Positions 53,592 through 61,999 of a DNA stretch of 64,000 nt are shown here, in pieces (position 1 is the stretch's first letter; each line of letters starts with the position of its first letter). The DNA comes from JAFLCL01 sp039809495 (GTDB taxonomy: Bacteria; Myxococcota_A; Polyangia; Polyangiales; Sandaracinaceae), in assembly GCA_039809495.1 (NCBI GenBank), contig JBDHVC010000011.1:1-64000 (forward strand). Reading direction: 5' to 3'. The notes under the pieces were generated by a model. That model saw nothing but the letters and a program-made list of their open reading frames with translations, made no database searches and was not told where the DNA came from. Made by a program: the position numbers and the translations under genes.

Positions 53592-54334
53592 GCACCGCGA
53601 CGAGCGCAGAGCACGACCCGAAGATCCCCGCGCGGAGCGAGGGCGCGACGCGAGAGCCGGCCCCGGCGGATCCACCGCTCGGCGCGGACGCCGCGGGGCC
53701 TCGCCCGCGCGATCGCCGATCGTCACGCGCCGAGCGGCAGCGCGAGCAGCGCCGGCGGGAGCTGCTCGACGTCGCGCTCCGGATCTTCGCCGAGCGCGGC
53801 TACCACCACACGCGCATCACCGACATCATCGACGCGGCGGGCGTCGCGCGCGGCACCTTCTACCTCTACTTCGACGGCAAGAACGCGATCTTCCACGCGC
53901 TGCTCGACGACCTGCTCGCGAAGGTCCGCGCGAGCGTCGTCGGCGTGTCGATGGCGGGCAACGCGCCGCCGGTCCACGAGCAGCTCCGGCGGAGCGTCGA
54001 GCGCATCCTCGACGCGTTCGTCGCGAACCCGGACCTCACGCGCGTCGTCTTGCGCGAGGCCGTCGGCCTCGACTCGGAGGTCGATCGCAAGCTGACCTCG
54101 TTCTACGGGCGCCTCCACCGCTGGCTCGCGGACGCGCTCGCCAACGGGACGAGGCTCGGTCTCCTGCGCGTCGCCGACGGCGAGCTCGCCGCGTGGGCCG
54201 TGCTCGGCACGGTCAAGCAGATGGTGCAGCTCCTCGTCGACGGGAGCGAGAACGCGAGCGAGCCTCGGCCGACGATCAGCTCGGCCGCGGACGCGATCCT
54301 CGACTACAGCCTCTTCGGCCTCGCCGCGCGCTGA
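53588..54334 (+). CDS. TetR-family transcriptional regulator
   Basis: A 248-residue repressor-type regulator. Residues about 57-100 form the TetR helix-turn-helix: ELLDVALRIFAERGYHHT, TDIIDAAGVARGTFYLYF. A long basic/Pro-rich tail of about 50 residues precedes it, and the ligand domain follows. Fatty-acid-responsive TetR proteins often end the operon they control. Here the palindrome at 42059 before the first cluster gene is the probable site, with an acyl-CoA/ACP or lipid intermediate as inducer. Its stop starts TGACAGCGCG. No ligand-binding residues can be inferred. Confidence 0.92.
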   Translation: MSTATSAEHDPKIPARSEGATREPAPADPPLGADAAGPRPRDRRSSRAERQREQRRRELLDVALRIFAERGYHHTRITDIIDAAGVARGTFYLYFDGKNAIFHALLDDLLAKVRASVVGVSMAGNAPPVHEQLRRSVERILDAFVANPDLTRVVLREAVGLDSEVDRKLTSFYGRLHRWLADALANGTRLGLLRVADGELAAWAVLGTVKQMVQLLVDGSENASEPRPTISSAADAILDYSLFGLAAR

Positions 54335-54369
54335 CAGCGCGCCGGCGCGAGCCGCGACGCGGCGGACCG

Positions 54370-55359
54370 CTAGGGCGCCTCGATCGGCGCGAACGACGTC
54401 ACGACGCGGGCGTAGCGGGCGCCAGGCCGAGGCGCCTCGCCCGCCGGCTCGAGCGCGGGATCCGGGGCGCCGACGATCGGGACGTCGGTGTGCGTCGCGT
54501 CCGCGAAGCGCTCCACGCGCGGCGGCTCCGCGGCGCGGCCGATCAAGAGGGCGAGCTGCCGCGGCGGGACGACGCGATCTCGCTCACCGTGCAAGAGGAG
54601 CGTGGGGATCCCGCGGAGCTCGGCGATGCGCGCGCAGCTGTCGAAGCGGAGGTGGGTCGCGAGCTCGCTCGGGAGATCGAGGAACGCGCCGTCTCGAACC
54701 ATCTCGGCGATGGAGCACCACGCGCCCTCGGTGACGAGCGCCAGCGGGCGCACCTCGAGCGGTCCCTCGCCTCGCTCGGCGAGGACCTCGCCGCGGCTCG
54801 CGCGGACCGCGGCGTCGAAGCTCGGCGCCGCCCCGAGCGACTGCCCATAGAGGACGATCCGCGCGGGATCGACGTCACCGCGGCTCGCGAGCGCGGCGAG
54901 GATCGCGCGCGCGGCCGCGTGGATCCCAGGCTCGCTCGGGCGGCCGTCCGAGCGGCCGAAGCCGGGATAGTCGTAGACGAGGACCTGGTAGCCGAGCCGC
55001 CAGAGCACCTCGACGCGATCCCAGAAGCGCCCCAGGTTCGGGCCGTTCCCGTGGCTGAAGAGGATCGTGGTGCGGCGCGGCCCCGCCTCCTGGCGCGCGA
55101 AGACCCAGTGGAGCCGCGCGCCCTCGGACGCGACGAACCCCTCCTCGCGGAGCGCCGCGGGGACGATCGAGGGGTGAGGCGAGGAGAGGTCGCCGTCGAG
55201 GGCGGGATCGCGCTCGTCGAAGCGGTAGCCCTCGGCCGGCCGCGCCGCGAAGAAGAAGTCCTCGATCGACACGCAGGAGGCGAGGAGCGCCAGCGCGGCG
55301 AGCCACGCGAGCGTGCCCCGAGCGCGCGGCGCGCGGCGCGGTGCGGGCGACCGCGTCAC
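54370..55359 (-). CDS. alpha/beta-hydrolase lipoprotein
   Basis: A 329-residue exported lipoprotein (basic start, helix, lipobox LLASC) with an alpha/beta-hydrolase domain. FSHGNGPNLGRF supplies the oxyanion loop, VYDYPGFGRSDG the next strand, the nucleophile Ser is in LYGQSLGAAPS, an acid near ERDRVVPP, and His in ADATHTDVPI. The family resembles YqiA/Bem46-like hydrolases, which act on esters or lipids. The GTG start overlaps the upstream stop by GTGA. It belongs to a three-gene minus-strand operon. Confidence 0.87.
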   Translation of the reverse strand: MTRSPAPRRAPRARGTLAWLAALALLASCVSIEDFFFAARPAEGYRFDERDPALDGDLSSPHPSIVPAALREEGFVASEGARLHWVFARQEAGPRRTTILFSHGNGPNLGRFWDRVEVLWRLGYQVLVYDYPGFGRSDGRPSEPGIHAAARAILAALASRGDVDPARIVLYGQSLGAAPSFDAAVRASRGEVLAERGEGPLEVRPLALVTEGAWCSIAEMVRDGAFLDLPSELATHLRFDSCARIAELRGIPTLLLHGERDRVVPPRQLALLIGRAAEPPRVERFADATHTDVPIVGAPDPALEPAGEAPRPGARYARVVTSFAPIEAP

Positions 55360-56060
55360 GGCGTGACCCCGCCGAAGCGATGGCGCAGCGCCATGACGAG
55401 GCTGAGCGCGCCCGCGCCATCGGGGACGTAGCGGAGGAAGCTGACGCGGCTCTCCCACGGGTTGATCCACGCGAGCTGGATCGAGAGATCCGTGCGATCC
55501 GTCGTCACCTCGTCGCGACGCGACGAGGCGAGCTCGAGCTCGAGCCCGACGTAGGGCGCCACGAAGAGGAAGGGCCGATCGCGGGGCGCCTCGAGCTGCG
55601 CGAGGCCGCTCGCGCCGAAGAAGAGCGTCGCCCACGGGGCGAGCGGCTGCTCGAGGTGCAGCCCCACCTCGGGGAAGAGGCGCGGCGCGACGGCGTCGTC
55701 GAGATCGGCGACGACGTGGAGCCGCGTCGAGAGCGCCATCGCGAAGCCGCGCGGCGCACGCACCATCTGCTCGACGGAGCCCACGTCGATCGCGAGCGCG
55801 CCCGAGCCGAGCGCGTCGAGCGAGACGTGACCGACGACGTCGACGTCCTCGCTCACGCCGTAGCGTCCGCCCAGCGTGACGGCGGGGATGGGCGCGACGA
55901 ACGACGCGAGCTCGACGATCGGGCCGCCGACGCTCGCGTGGATCTCCGCGCGTCCGGCGCCGAGCGTGCGCGCGAGGTTCAACGTCCCGCAGCCCGCGGC
56001 GAGGATCCCCACGGCGCCCGAGGCGAGCGCGACGAGCACGCTGGGACGGCGCGCGCGCAC
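55356..56060 (-). CDS. predicted outer-membrane-associated lipoprotein
   Basis: A 234-residue protein with signal and lipobox (GILAAGC), then many alternating polar/hydrophobic strands ending in Phe/Trp/Tyr/Arg-rich segments such as LFFGASGLAQLEAPRD and ISIQLAWINPWE-like stretches, a beta-barrel-like or beta-rich pattern. The final MALRHRFGGVTP resembles the C-terminal strand of outer-membrane proteins. No named family is recognised. The start could be GTG at 56060 or TTG at 56072; the latter overlaps the upstream stop. It overlaps the hydrolase gene. Confidence 0.7.
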   Translation of the reverse strand: MRARRPSVLVALASGAVGILAAGCGTLNLARTLGAGRAEIHASVGGPIVELASFVAPIPAVTLGGRYGVSEDVDVVGHVSLDALGSGALAIDVGSVEQMVRAPRGFAMALSTRLHVVADLDDAVAPRLFPEVGLHLEQPLAPWATLFFGASGLAQLEAPRDRPFLFVAPYVGLELELASSRRDEVTTDRTDLSIQLAWINPWESRVSFLRYVPDGAGALSLVMALRHRFGGVTP

Positions 56061-56068
56061 CGGGCGCC

Positions 56069-56908
56069 TCAACGCACCTTCGGCTTGAGCCCGACCCGGC
56101 CGCCCGCGACGACCACGTCGAAGTCGATCTCCTTGCCCGTGTGCTTGGCGCGCAGCTTGGGGAGCATCTCCTCGACGTTTCGCTTCAGCGTCTCGAAGCG
56201 CAGGTTGTCGACGCGCTCGTTGTTCTTTCGGCGCGCGTCGACGTAGCGATCGAAGAGCGCGTGGAGGTCGATGCCGGATCCCGACGAGGCGCTCACCGCG
56301 GGGGGCCTGTTGGGTGGGGCTGGCGGGCGCGGCGGCGGGGGGCGCGGCGGGGACGGCGCGACCGGGCTCGCCGTCCGCTGCGGCGCGCCACCCACCGCCC
56401 GCGGCACGCCGGGGGGCGAAGGCGGCGGCGCGACCGCGACGGGGGCCGCCGGGCTCGCGTCCCCCTCGCTGGATCCCGAGGGCGCGAGCGCGCCGAGGAT
56501 CGTGTCGATGTCCGACTCGTCGAAGCCGGCGCCCACCTCCTCGATCTCGTCGAGCTCGACGTCGATCTCGTAGCTCGCCTCCCGCGCCCCCTCGCTGACG
56601 CGCTGGACCCGAGCGCGCGCCCGCGCGAGGTCGCGCGGGAGCGTCCCCTCCTCGATCCGCCGCGCGGTCCGGCTCCAGTGGATCCCGTAGGTGCCGTAGC
56701 GCGCGACGAGCTGCTGGAAGCGGAAGCGCAGGGCCGTGTTTCGCGGCTGATCCCTGCGCAGCGCGTCGAGCGCGCGATCGAGCTCCTTGCGCGCGATCAG
56801 CGGCTCGGCGCGCTCGAAGCCCTGAAACCACTGCTCGTAGAGTGACTTCAGCCGGGCGAGCCGGACCTCGGCGTCGTGCAGCCGTTGCTCGAACTCCGCA
56901 GCTTCCAT
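56069..56908 (-). CDS. MXAN_5187-like two-domain protein
   Basis: A 279-residue cytoplasmic protein. The N-terminal 110 residues are helical (FEQRLHDAEVRLARLKSLYEQ, QLVARYGTYGIHWSRTARR). The centre is acidic then strongly Pro-rich. The C-terminal 60 residues (LFDRYVDARRKNNERVDNL, LKRNVEEMLPKLRAKHTGK, DFDVVVAGGRVGLKPK) match what I recall as the MXAN_5187 C-terminal domain of Myxococcota, function unknown. The ATG at 56908 is chosen because upstream sequence is Arg-rich and unconserved. First gene of the minus-strand operon. Confidence 0.72.
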   Translation of the reverse strand: MEAAEFEQRLHDAEVRLARLKSLYEQWFQGFERAEPLIARKELDRALDALRRDQPRNTALRFRFQQLVARYGTYGIHWSRTARRIEEGTLPRDLARARARVQRVSEGAREASYEIDVELDEIEEVGAGFDESDIDTILGALAPSGSSEGDASPAAPVAVAPPPSPPGVPRAVGGAPQRTASPVAPSPPRPPPPRPPAPPNRPPAVSASSGSGIDLHALFDRYVDARRKNNERVDNLRFETLKRNVEEMLPKLRAKHTGKEIDFDVVVAGGRVGLKPKVR

Positions 56909-57087
56909 CGGCTCGCCGACACGGTAGCACGAGCGCGTCCGCGGCGAGGTGGTCGTCCGGGGCGCGACGGCCATGCGCGGCGAGGCGGCTGTCACCCCGA
57001 GGCCTGGTTCGCTTAGGATGCGACGGTGCCCGCCGCGCCGCCTCTCCACGCCCTCGTCGCCGCTCGCGCGGCTCGTGGGGGGCGCGC

Positions 57088-58092
57088 GTGAGCGCCGTCC
57101 TCGTGACGGGGGGCGCGGGGTTCCTCGGAGCGCACCTCGCGCGCGCCCTCGTCGAGCGAGGGCACGCCGTCACCGTGCTCGACGACCTCTCGGGCGGCCT
57201 CGCCGAGCAGGTCCCGGAGGGCGCGCGCTTCGTCCAGGGGAGCGTGGTCGACGACGCGCTCGTCGAGCGCCTCTTCCGCGCCGAGCGCTTCGAGGTCGTC
57301 TACCACCTCGCCGCCTACGCCGCGGAGGGGCTGAGCCCCTTCATCCGGCGCTTCAACTACGAGAACAACCTCATCGGATCGATGACGGTGCTGAACGCGG
57401 CGATCCGCGCCGGGAGCCGGCGCTTCGTCTTCACGTCGTCGATCGCGGTCTACGGGACGGGAGCGCTGCCGCTCCGCGAGACGACGACGCCGCACCCCGA
57501 GGATCCCTATGGGATCGCGAAGTACGCGGTGGAGCTCGATCTCGCCGCCGCGAGCCGTCAGTTCGGCATCGAGCACACGATCTTCCGACCGCACAACGTG
57601 TACGGCGAGCTCCAGAGCATGCGCGATCGCTATCGCAACGTCGTCGGGATCTTCTTGAACCAGATCCTGCGGGGCGAGCCGCTCTCGATCTTCGGCGACG
57701 GCCGACAGACGCGCGCCTTCACCTACGTCGGTGACATCGTCCCGACGATCGCGGACGGCGGCTTCGCGATCGCCGCGAAGGACCGGGTGTTCAACGCCGG
57801 CGCCGACCGTCCCTGCTCCGTGATCGAGCTCGCCGAGACGCTGCTCGAGGTCACCGGCGCGAGGGTGCCCATCCGTCACCTCCCCGAGCGCCACGAGGTG
57901 CTCCACGCGTGGGCCGATCACACGCTCGTGAGCACCGAGCTCGGCGCCAAGCTCGACGCGACGCCGCTCCGAGAGGGGCTCGCGCGCACGTGGGCGTGGG
58001 CGCGCGCGCTCGGCCCGCAGGAGACCCCGCCGTTCGCGGCGATCGAGCTCTCGCGAGGCCTCCCGCCCTCGTGGACGAAGCCGGAGCGATGA
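57088..58092 (+). CDS. NAD-dependent epimerase/dehydratase (UDP-glucose 4-epimerase-like)
   Basis: A 334-residue extended SDR acting on a nucleotide sugar. VTGGAGFLGAHLARAL opens the Rossmann fold; VYHLAAYAAEGLSP, FTSSIAVYG and the catalytic DPYGIAKYAVE (Tyr-x3-Lys) follow; FRPHNVYGE and the sugar-binding RNVVGIFLNQ and DGRQTRAFTYVGD are family traits. It probably supplies an epimerised sugar for the polysaccharide or glycoconjugate made by the carbamoyltransferase module downstream. The GTG start lacks a strong ribosome site. Confidence 0.9.
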   Translation: MSAVLVTGGAGFLGAHLARALVERGHAVTVLDDLSGGLAEQVPEGARFVQGSVVDDALVERLFRAERFEVVYHLAAYAAEGLSPFIRRFNYENNLIGSMTVLNAAIRAGSRRFVFTSSIAVYGTGALPLRETTTPHPEDPYGIAKYAVELDLAAASRQFGIEHTIFRPHNVYGELQSMRDRYRNVVGIFLNQILRGEPLSIFGDGRQTRAFTYVGDIVPTIADGGFAIAAKDRVFNAGADRPCSVIELAETLLEVTGARVPIRHLPERHEVLHAWADHTLVSTELGAKLDATPLREGLARTWAWARALGPQETPPFAAIELSRGLPPSWTKPER

Positions 58093-58095
58093 GCC

Positions 58096-59253
58096 GTGTC
58101 ACGAGGGCGCGTCGAGCCTGAGCCTCGGGGGCGAGCGCTCGCGAAGAGGCTCGCGCTCACGCTCGGGGCGCTCGTGATCGCGCTCCTCGGCGCGGAGCTC
58201 TTGGTGCGCGCGCTCGGGCTCGAGCCGAGCCGCTTCGCCGAGACGCGACACCTCGAGAGCCTCGACAAACGGATCGGCCTCGATCTCTACCCGAGCGATC
58301 CGGATCGGCGCTTCCCGCTCGATCTCGACGATCCCGCCACGCGCGCGACGTGGACGGCGCGCGTCCCCGAGCTCGACGCCTGGGCGCGGCGCGCGCCGCA
58401 CGGCGTGGGTGGCTTCTACTCGAGCGAGCTCTGCCGCGTGGCGCGCGAGGGCGAGGAGCTGCCACCGGCGAGGGCCGCGAGAGGCCGCGTCGTCCTCGTC
58501 GGCGACTCCTTCATCGAGGGGCAGGGGGTCCCCTTCGAGCGCACGGTCGCCGTCCAGCTCGGCGCGGCCCTCGAGGGCGTCGACGTCCTCGCGTGCGGCC
58601 GGCGGGGCTACGACTTCACGATGGCGCCGGAGGATCCGCGCGGGCTCGGCGCGTGGATCGGGCGGCACGTCCTCGACGCCGACGTCGTCCTCTACGCGCT
58701 GACGCTGAACGATCCGGCGCGCTCCGAGCGCTTCGCCGCCGAGCAGCGCTACGTCGACGACTGGATCGTCGATCGGCGGCGCATGCTCTCCCACGACGCA
58801 GCCGCGCCGCCGCTCGCCTCGCCCCGCCTGCTCGAGCTCGTCCGCGATCGCCTCGACGCGCTCCGCATCGGGGCCGAGACGACGCGCTGGTACCGGGACA
58901 TGGTCCGCGCTCCGAACGCGGAGGGCTGGTCGAGCACGCTCGCGCAGCTCGCGGCGCTCCAGGCTCGGCTCGCGGACGAGGGGCGCACGCTCGTCGTCGC
59001 GATCTGGCCGATCCTCGCCGCTCTCGGGAGCCGCGCGAGCTATCCGTTCACGCAGACGCACCAGACGATCGTGGCCGCGCTGACGGCGCGCGGGATCCAG
59101 GTCGTCGACACGCTCGACGCGTTCGTCGGCGCGAGCGCCGAGCGGCTCTGGGTCCACCCGGTCGATCACCACCCGAACGAGGAGGCGCAGCGACGCTTCA
59201 CCGCGGCCGTCCTCCCCGCGCTCCGAGCGGCGCTCGCGCGAGGCGCCCCCTGA
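58096..59253 (+). CDS. SGNH/GDSL-hydrolase-like membrane-anchored protein
   Basis: A 385-residue protein with one N-terminal transmembrane helix (about residues 18-40) and an SGNH fold in the periplasm. The nucleophile block is VVLVGDSFIEGQGVP, and the C-terminal acid/His pair in HPVDHHPNEEA. Such proteins deacetylate or acetylate polysaccharides and often sit in gene sets with carbamoyltransferase and SxtJ-like genes. The GTG start begins 4 bp after the epimerase stop. Activity on the carbamoylated product is inference. Confidence 0.85.
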   Translation: MSRGRVEPEPRGRALAKRLALTLGALVIALLGAELLVRALGLEPSRFAETRHLESLDKRIGLDLYPSDPDRRFPLDLDDPATRATWTARVPELDAWARRAPHGVGGFYSSELCRVAREGEELPPARAARGRVVLVGDSFIEGQGVPFERTVAVQLGAALEGVDVLACGRRGYDFTMAPEDPRGLGAWIGRHVLDADVVLYALTLNDPARSERFAAEQRYVDDWIVDRRRMLSHDAAAPPLASPRLLELVRDRLDALRIGAETTRWYRDMVRAPNAEGWSSTLAQLAALQARLADEGRTLVVAIWPILAALGSRASYPFTQTHQTIVAALTARGIQVVDTLDAFVGASAERLWVHPVDHHPNEEAQRRFTAAVLPALRAALARGAP

Positions 59254-59308
59254 CCCGGGCGCTCGACGACGCTGGAACCCCGCGCCCATCGCTGCGAGAG
59301 TGGCCGCG

Positions 59309-59776
59309 ATGAGCACGCGCGCGAGCGACCCCTCCCCGCGATCCCACGACGCCGCGGCGCGCGCCGTCTGGCGTCCGAGCGGCCCCGTTCCGCTCCGCGC
59401 GCCCACGCCCGCGTGGCGCCGAGCCGCGCGCGGGGCGCTCGTCGGTGCGTGCGCGGCGCTCGTCCTCGCGCTCCTCGGGCGCCTCGTCGCGGCCGGCGTG
59501 GTCGCGCTCGTCGCCTCGACGTCGCTCCTCTTGGCCGCCGCGGCGCCCCTCTGGTTCGCGCGGCTCGAGCGCACGCTCCTCCGCGCGAGCGCCGTCGTCG
59601 GCCGCGTGCTCGCCTACGCGGTCCTCGCGCCCGTCTTCTTCCTCGTCATGACGCCGCTCCGCTTCATCCTCGGGCGCGGCGCGCTCGCGGCGTCGAGCCG
59701 GAGACGGCGGGACCGACGCGAGAGCACCTGGAGGCCGCGCCCGCGCGAGGACGCGCGGCTCGATCGCCCGTATTGA
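59309..59776 (+). CDS. SxtJ-like small membrane protein
   Basis: A 155-residue protein with two to three hydrophobic helices between residues 40 and 115 (LVGACAALVLALLGR, VALVASTSLLLAAAAP, VLAYAVLAPVFFLVM) and a strongly basic C-terminus ending in RESTWRPRPRED. Small SxtJ-like membrane proteins are regularly encoded beside carbamoyltransferases; their role is unknown. The C-terminal W-x-P block is typical. A GTG three codons upstream is an alternative start. Confidence 0.75.
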   Translation: MSTRASDPSPRSHDAAARAVWRPSGPVPLRAPTPAWRRAARGALVGACAALVLALLGRLVAAGVVALVASTSLLLAAAAPLWFARLERTLLRASAVVGRVLAYAVLAPVFFLVMTPLRFILGRGALAASSRRRRDRRESTWRPRPREDARLDRPY

Positions 59777-59821
59777 AGCGCGGGGCGAACCCACGCCGGA
59801 GCCACCGCGGGCTGGGCTACG

Positions 59822-61717
59822 ATGCGTCGCCTGCCCCGACCGATGCCCCGCCCGATCCGCACCCTCGGCGTCTCTTGCCACTACCACGACGCGGCGGCGT
59901 GCCTCGTCGAGGACGGCGTGATCGTCGCGGCTGCGCAGGAGGAGCGCTTCACGCGCAAGCGCCACGACGAGGCGATGCCGCTCCACGCGATGCGCTACTG
60001 CCTCGCGGAGGCGAGCGGCCTCGAGCTCGACGCGGTGGCGTTCTACGAGAAGCCGCTCCGCAAGCTCCACCGGATCCTCGAGACGTCGCTCGCCACGGCC
60101 CCGAGGGGCCTCGTCCCCTTCGTGCACGCCGTGCCCGCGATGCTCGGGAAGAAGCTCTTCGTCGAGGGCGAGATCGCGGCCGCGCTCGAGACGCTCGGCG
60201 TCCCCGGCGAGCCGCCCATCCTCTTCCCAGAGCATCACCTCTCGCACGCCGCGAGCGCGTTCTTCCCCTCGCCCTTCGACGAGGCGGCCGTCCTCACGCT
60301 CGACGGGGTCGGTGAGTGGGCGACCTCGACGTGGGGTCAAGGCCGCGGCGCGGCCCTCGAGCTGGCCGCCGAGCTCACCTTCCCGCACTCGATCGGCCTG
60401 CTCTACTCCGCCTTCACGTACTTCTGCGGGTTCAAGGTCAACAGCGGCGAGTACAAGCTCATGGGGCTCGCGCCCTACGGAGAGCCCCGCTACGTCGAGG
60501 TGATCCGCGAGCACCTCCTCGACGTCCACGAGGACGGATCGATCGAGCTGGCGCTCGAGCACTTCGGCTTCCTCGACGGCCTCGTGATGACGAACGCCCG
60601 CTTCGCGAGCCTCTTCGGCGGGCCGCCGCGCCGCCCCGAGGATCGCATCACGCGCCGCGAGCGGGATCTGGCGCGCTCGATCCAAGAGGTGACGACCGAC
60701 GTCGTCCTGCGGATCGCGCGTCACGTCCGCCGCGCGACGGGACGATCGAAGCTCGCGCTCGCGGGCGGCGTCGCGCTCAACTGCGTCGCGAACGGCGCGC
60801 TCCAGCGCGCCGGGATCTTCGACGAGCTCTGGATCCAGCCGGCCGCCGGCGACGCGGGCGGCGCGATCGGCGCGGCGCTCGCGGCCTATCACCTCGGCCC
60901 GAGCCGCCTCGGGCTCGGCGCCCCGCGCGAGGTCGCGACGCGCGCGGACGGCCGCCCCGTCGACGGAATGCAGGGCGCCTGCCTCGGTCCCGCGTTCCCC
61001 GACGAGGACATCCGCGCCTTCCTCGAGGCCCACGCGCTCGTGTTCGAGCGCTGCGAGGACGACGACGCGTGGGCGAGCCGGCTCGCCGAGCTCCTCGCGA
61101 AGGAGGCGGTCGTCGGCCTCTTCCACGGCCGCATGGAGGTCGGCCCGCGCGCGCTCGGCCACCGCTCGATCGTCGGCGATCCGCGCTCGCCGCGCATGCA
61201 GACGACGATGAACCTCAAGATCAAGCAGCGCGAGAGCTTCCGGCCCTTCGCGCCCGCGGTGCTCGCCGAGCGCGCGAGCGAGTACTTCGAGCTCGACGTG
61301 CCCTCCCCCTACATGCTGCTCGTCGCGCCCGTGCGCGAGTCGAAGCGGCGTGGATCGAGCGACGAGCCCACCGAGACAGACGATCTCCTCGCGCGCGTGA
61401 ACCGCGTGCGCTCGGAGATCCCCGCCGTCACGCACCTCGACTTCTCCGCCCGCGTGCAGACGGTCGACGCCGAGACGAGCCCGCGCTTTCATCGCCTGCT
61501 CCGCGCCTTCTTCGAGCGCACGGGCTGCCCCGTCCTCGTCAACACGAGCTTCAACGTGCGAGGCGAGCCGATCGTCTGCACGCCCGAGGACGCCTTCCGC
61601 TGCTTCATGAGCACGGAGATGGACTACCTCGCGCTCGGCGCGTTCGTGCTCGAGCGAAAGCGGCAGCCCGGCTGGGACGATCACGCGCGCTGGAGGCGGA
61701 GCTTCGCCGCCGACTGA
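59822..61717 (+). CDS. NodU/CmcH-family O-carbamoyltransferase
   Basis: A 631-residue enzyme transferring a carbamoyl group from carbamoyl phosphate to a sugar or metabolite hydroxyl, via carbamoyl-AMP. The N-terminal Kae1-like ASKHA domain has GVSCHYHDAAACLVEDG, the metal histidines in PEHHLSHAASAFF, LTLDGVGEWATS, and GGVALNCVANG; the C-terminal domain has GRMEVGPRALGHRSIVGDPR, KQRESFRPFAPAV and NTSFNVRGEPIVCTP. These are the complete NodU/TobZ signatures. Either ATG 59822 or 59843 could start it. Neighbours suggest an extracellular glycan as acceptor. Confidence 0.93.
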   Translation: MRRLPRPMPRPIRTLGVSCHYHDAAACLVEDGVIVAAAQEERFTRKRHDEAMPLHAMRYCLAEASGLELDAVAFYEKPLRKLHRILETSLATAPRGLVPFVHAVPAMLGKKLFVEGEIAAALETLGVPGEPPILFPEHHLSHAASAFFPSPFDEAAVLTLDGVGEWATSTWGQGRGAALELAAELTFPHSIGLLYSAFTYFCGFKVNSGEYKLMGLAPYGEPRYVEVIREHLLDVHEDGSIELALEHFGFLDGLVMTNARFASLFGGPPRRPEDRITRRERDLARSIQEVTTDVVLRIARHVRRATGRSKLALAGGVALNCVANGALQRAGIFDELWIQPAAGDAGGAIGAALAAYHLGPSRLGLGAPREVATRADGRPVDGMQGACLGPAFPDEDIRAFLEAHALVFERCEDDDAWASRLAELLAKEAVVGLFHGRMEVGPRALGHRSIVGDPRSPRMQTTMNLKIKQRESFRPFAPAVLAERASEYFELDVPSPYMLLVAPVRESKRRGSSDEPTETDDLLARVNRVRSEIPAVTHLDFSARVQTVDAETSPRFHRLLRAFFERTGCPVLVNTSFNVRGEPIVCTPEDAFRCFMSTEMDYLALGAFVLERKRQPGWDDHARWRRSFAAD

Positions 61718-61734
61718 CGGCGCGCGGCGCCGTC
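61716..61734. terminator. GC-rich hairpin at the carbamoyltransferase stop
   Basis: GACGGCGC-GCG-GCGCCGTC forms an 8-bp perfect stem with a 3-base loop, starting inside the stop codon of the carbamoyltransferase gene and part of the TGACGGCGCG motif. A short GTCGTT follows, not a full T-run. It could attenuate transcription into the small downstream gene. Confidence 0.45.
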
Positions 61735-61775
61735 GTCGTTTGCCCTCGAGCCACGCGAGGACGTACAAGTCGATC

Positions 61776-61937
61776 ATGCGGCTGCGCCACGTCACCAAGG
61801 TCCTCCGAGACCTCGTCCGCTTCGCCGCCGAGAACAAGCTCTGGTGGATCGTCCCGCTCGTGATCGTGCTCGGGCTGCTGGCGCTCGTGATCTTCACGGG
61901 CCAGGCGGTGACGCCCTTCGTCTACACGCTCTTCTGA
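61776..61937 (+). CDS. DUF5989-like small membrane protein
   Basis: A 53-residue protein: a basic/amphipathic start (MRLRHVTKVLRDLVRFAAEN), KLWWIVPLV and one transmembrane helix, ending FVYTLF. Length and the KLWWIVP motif match the DUF5989 family, found beside carbamoyltransferase and SxtJ genes; function unknown, perhaps a membrane partner of the enzyme. Upstream in-frame codons are open, but the ATG at 61776 gives the family's usual size. Confidence 0.8.
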   Translation: MRLRHVTKVLRDLVRFAAENKLWWIVPLVIVLGLLALVIFTGQAVTPFVYTLF

Positions 61938-61999
61938 CGGCGGCGGGCGCGTGAGCCGAGCCCTTGACCGCGCGCCGCCGCGCTGACGACGATCCCGCG

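Noticed and set aside
57026..57091. A 21-residue GTG-started frame overlapping the epimerase start by GTGA
   Set aside because: It could be a leader peptide, but it has no ribosome site or recognisable sequence, and chance is likely at this base composition.
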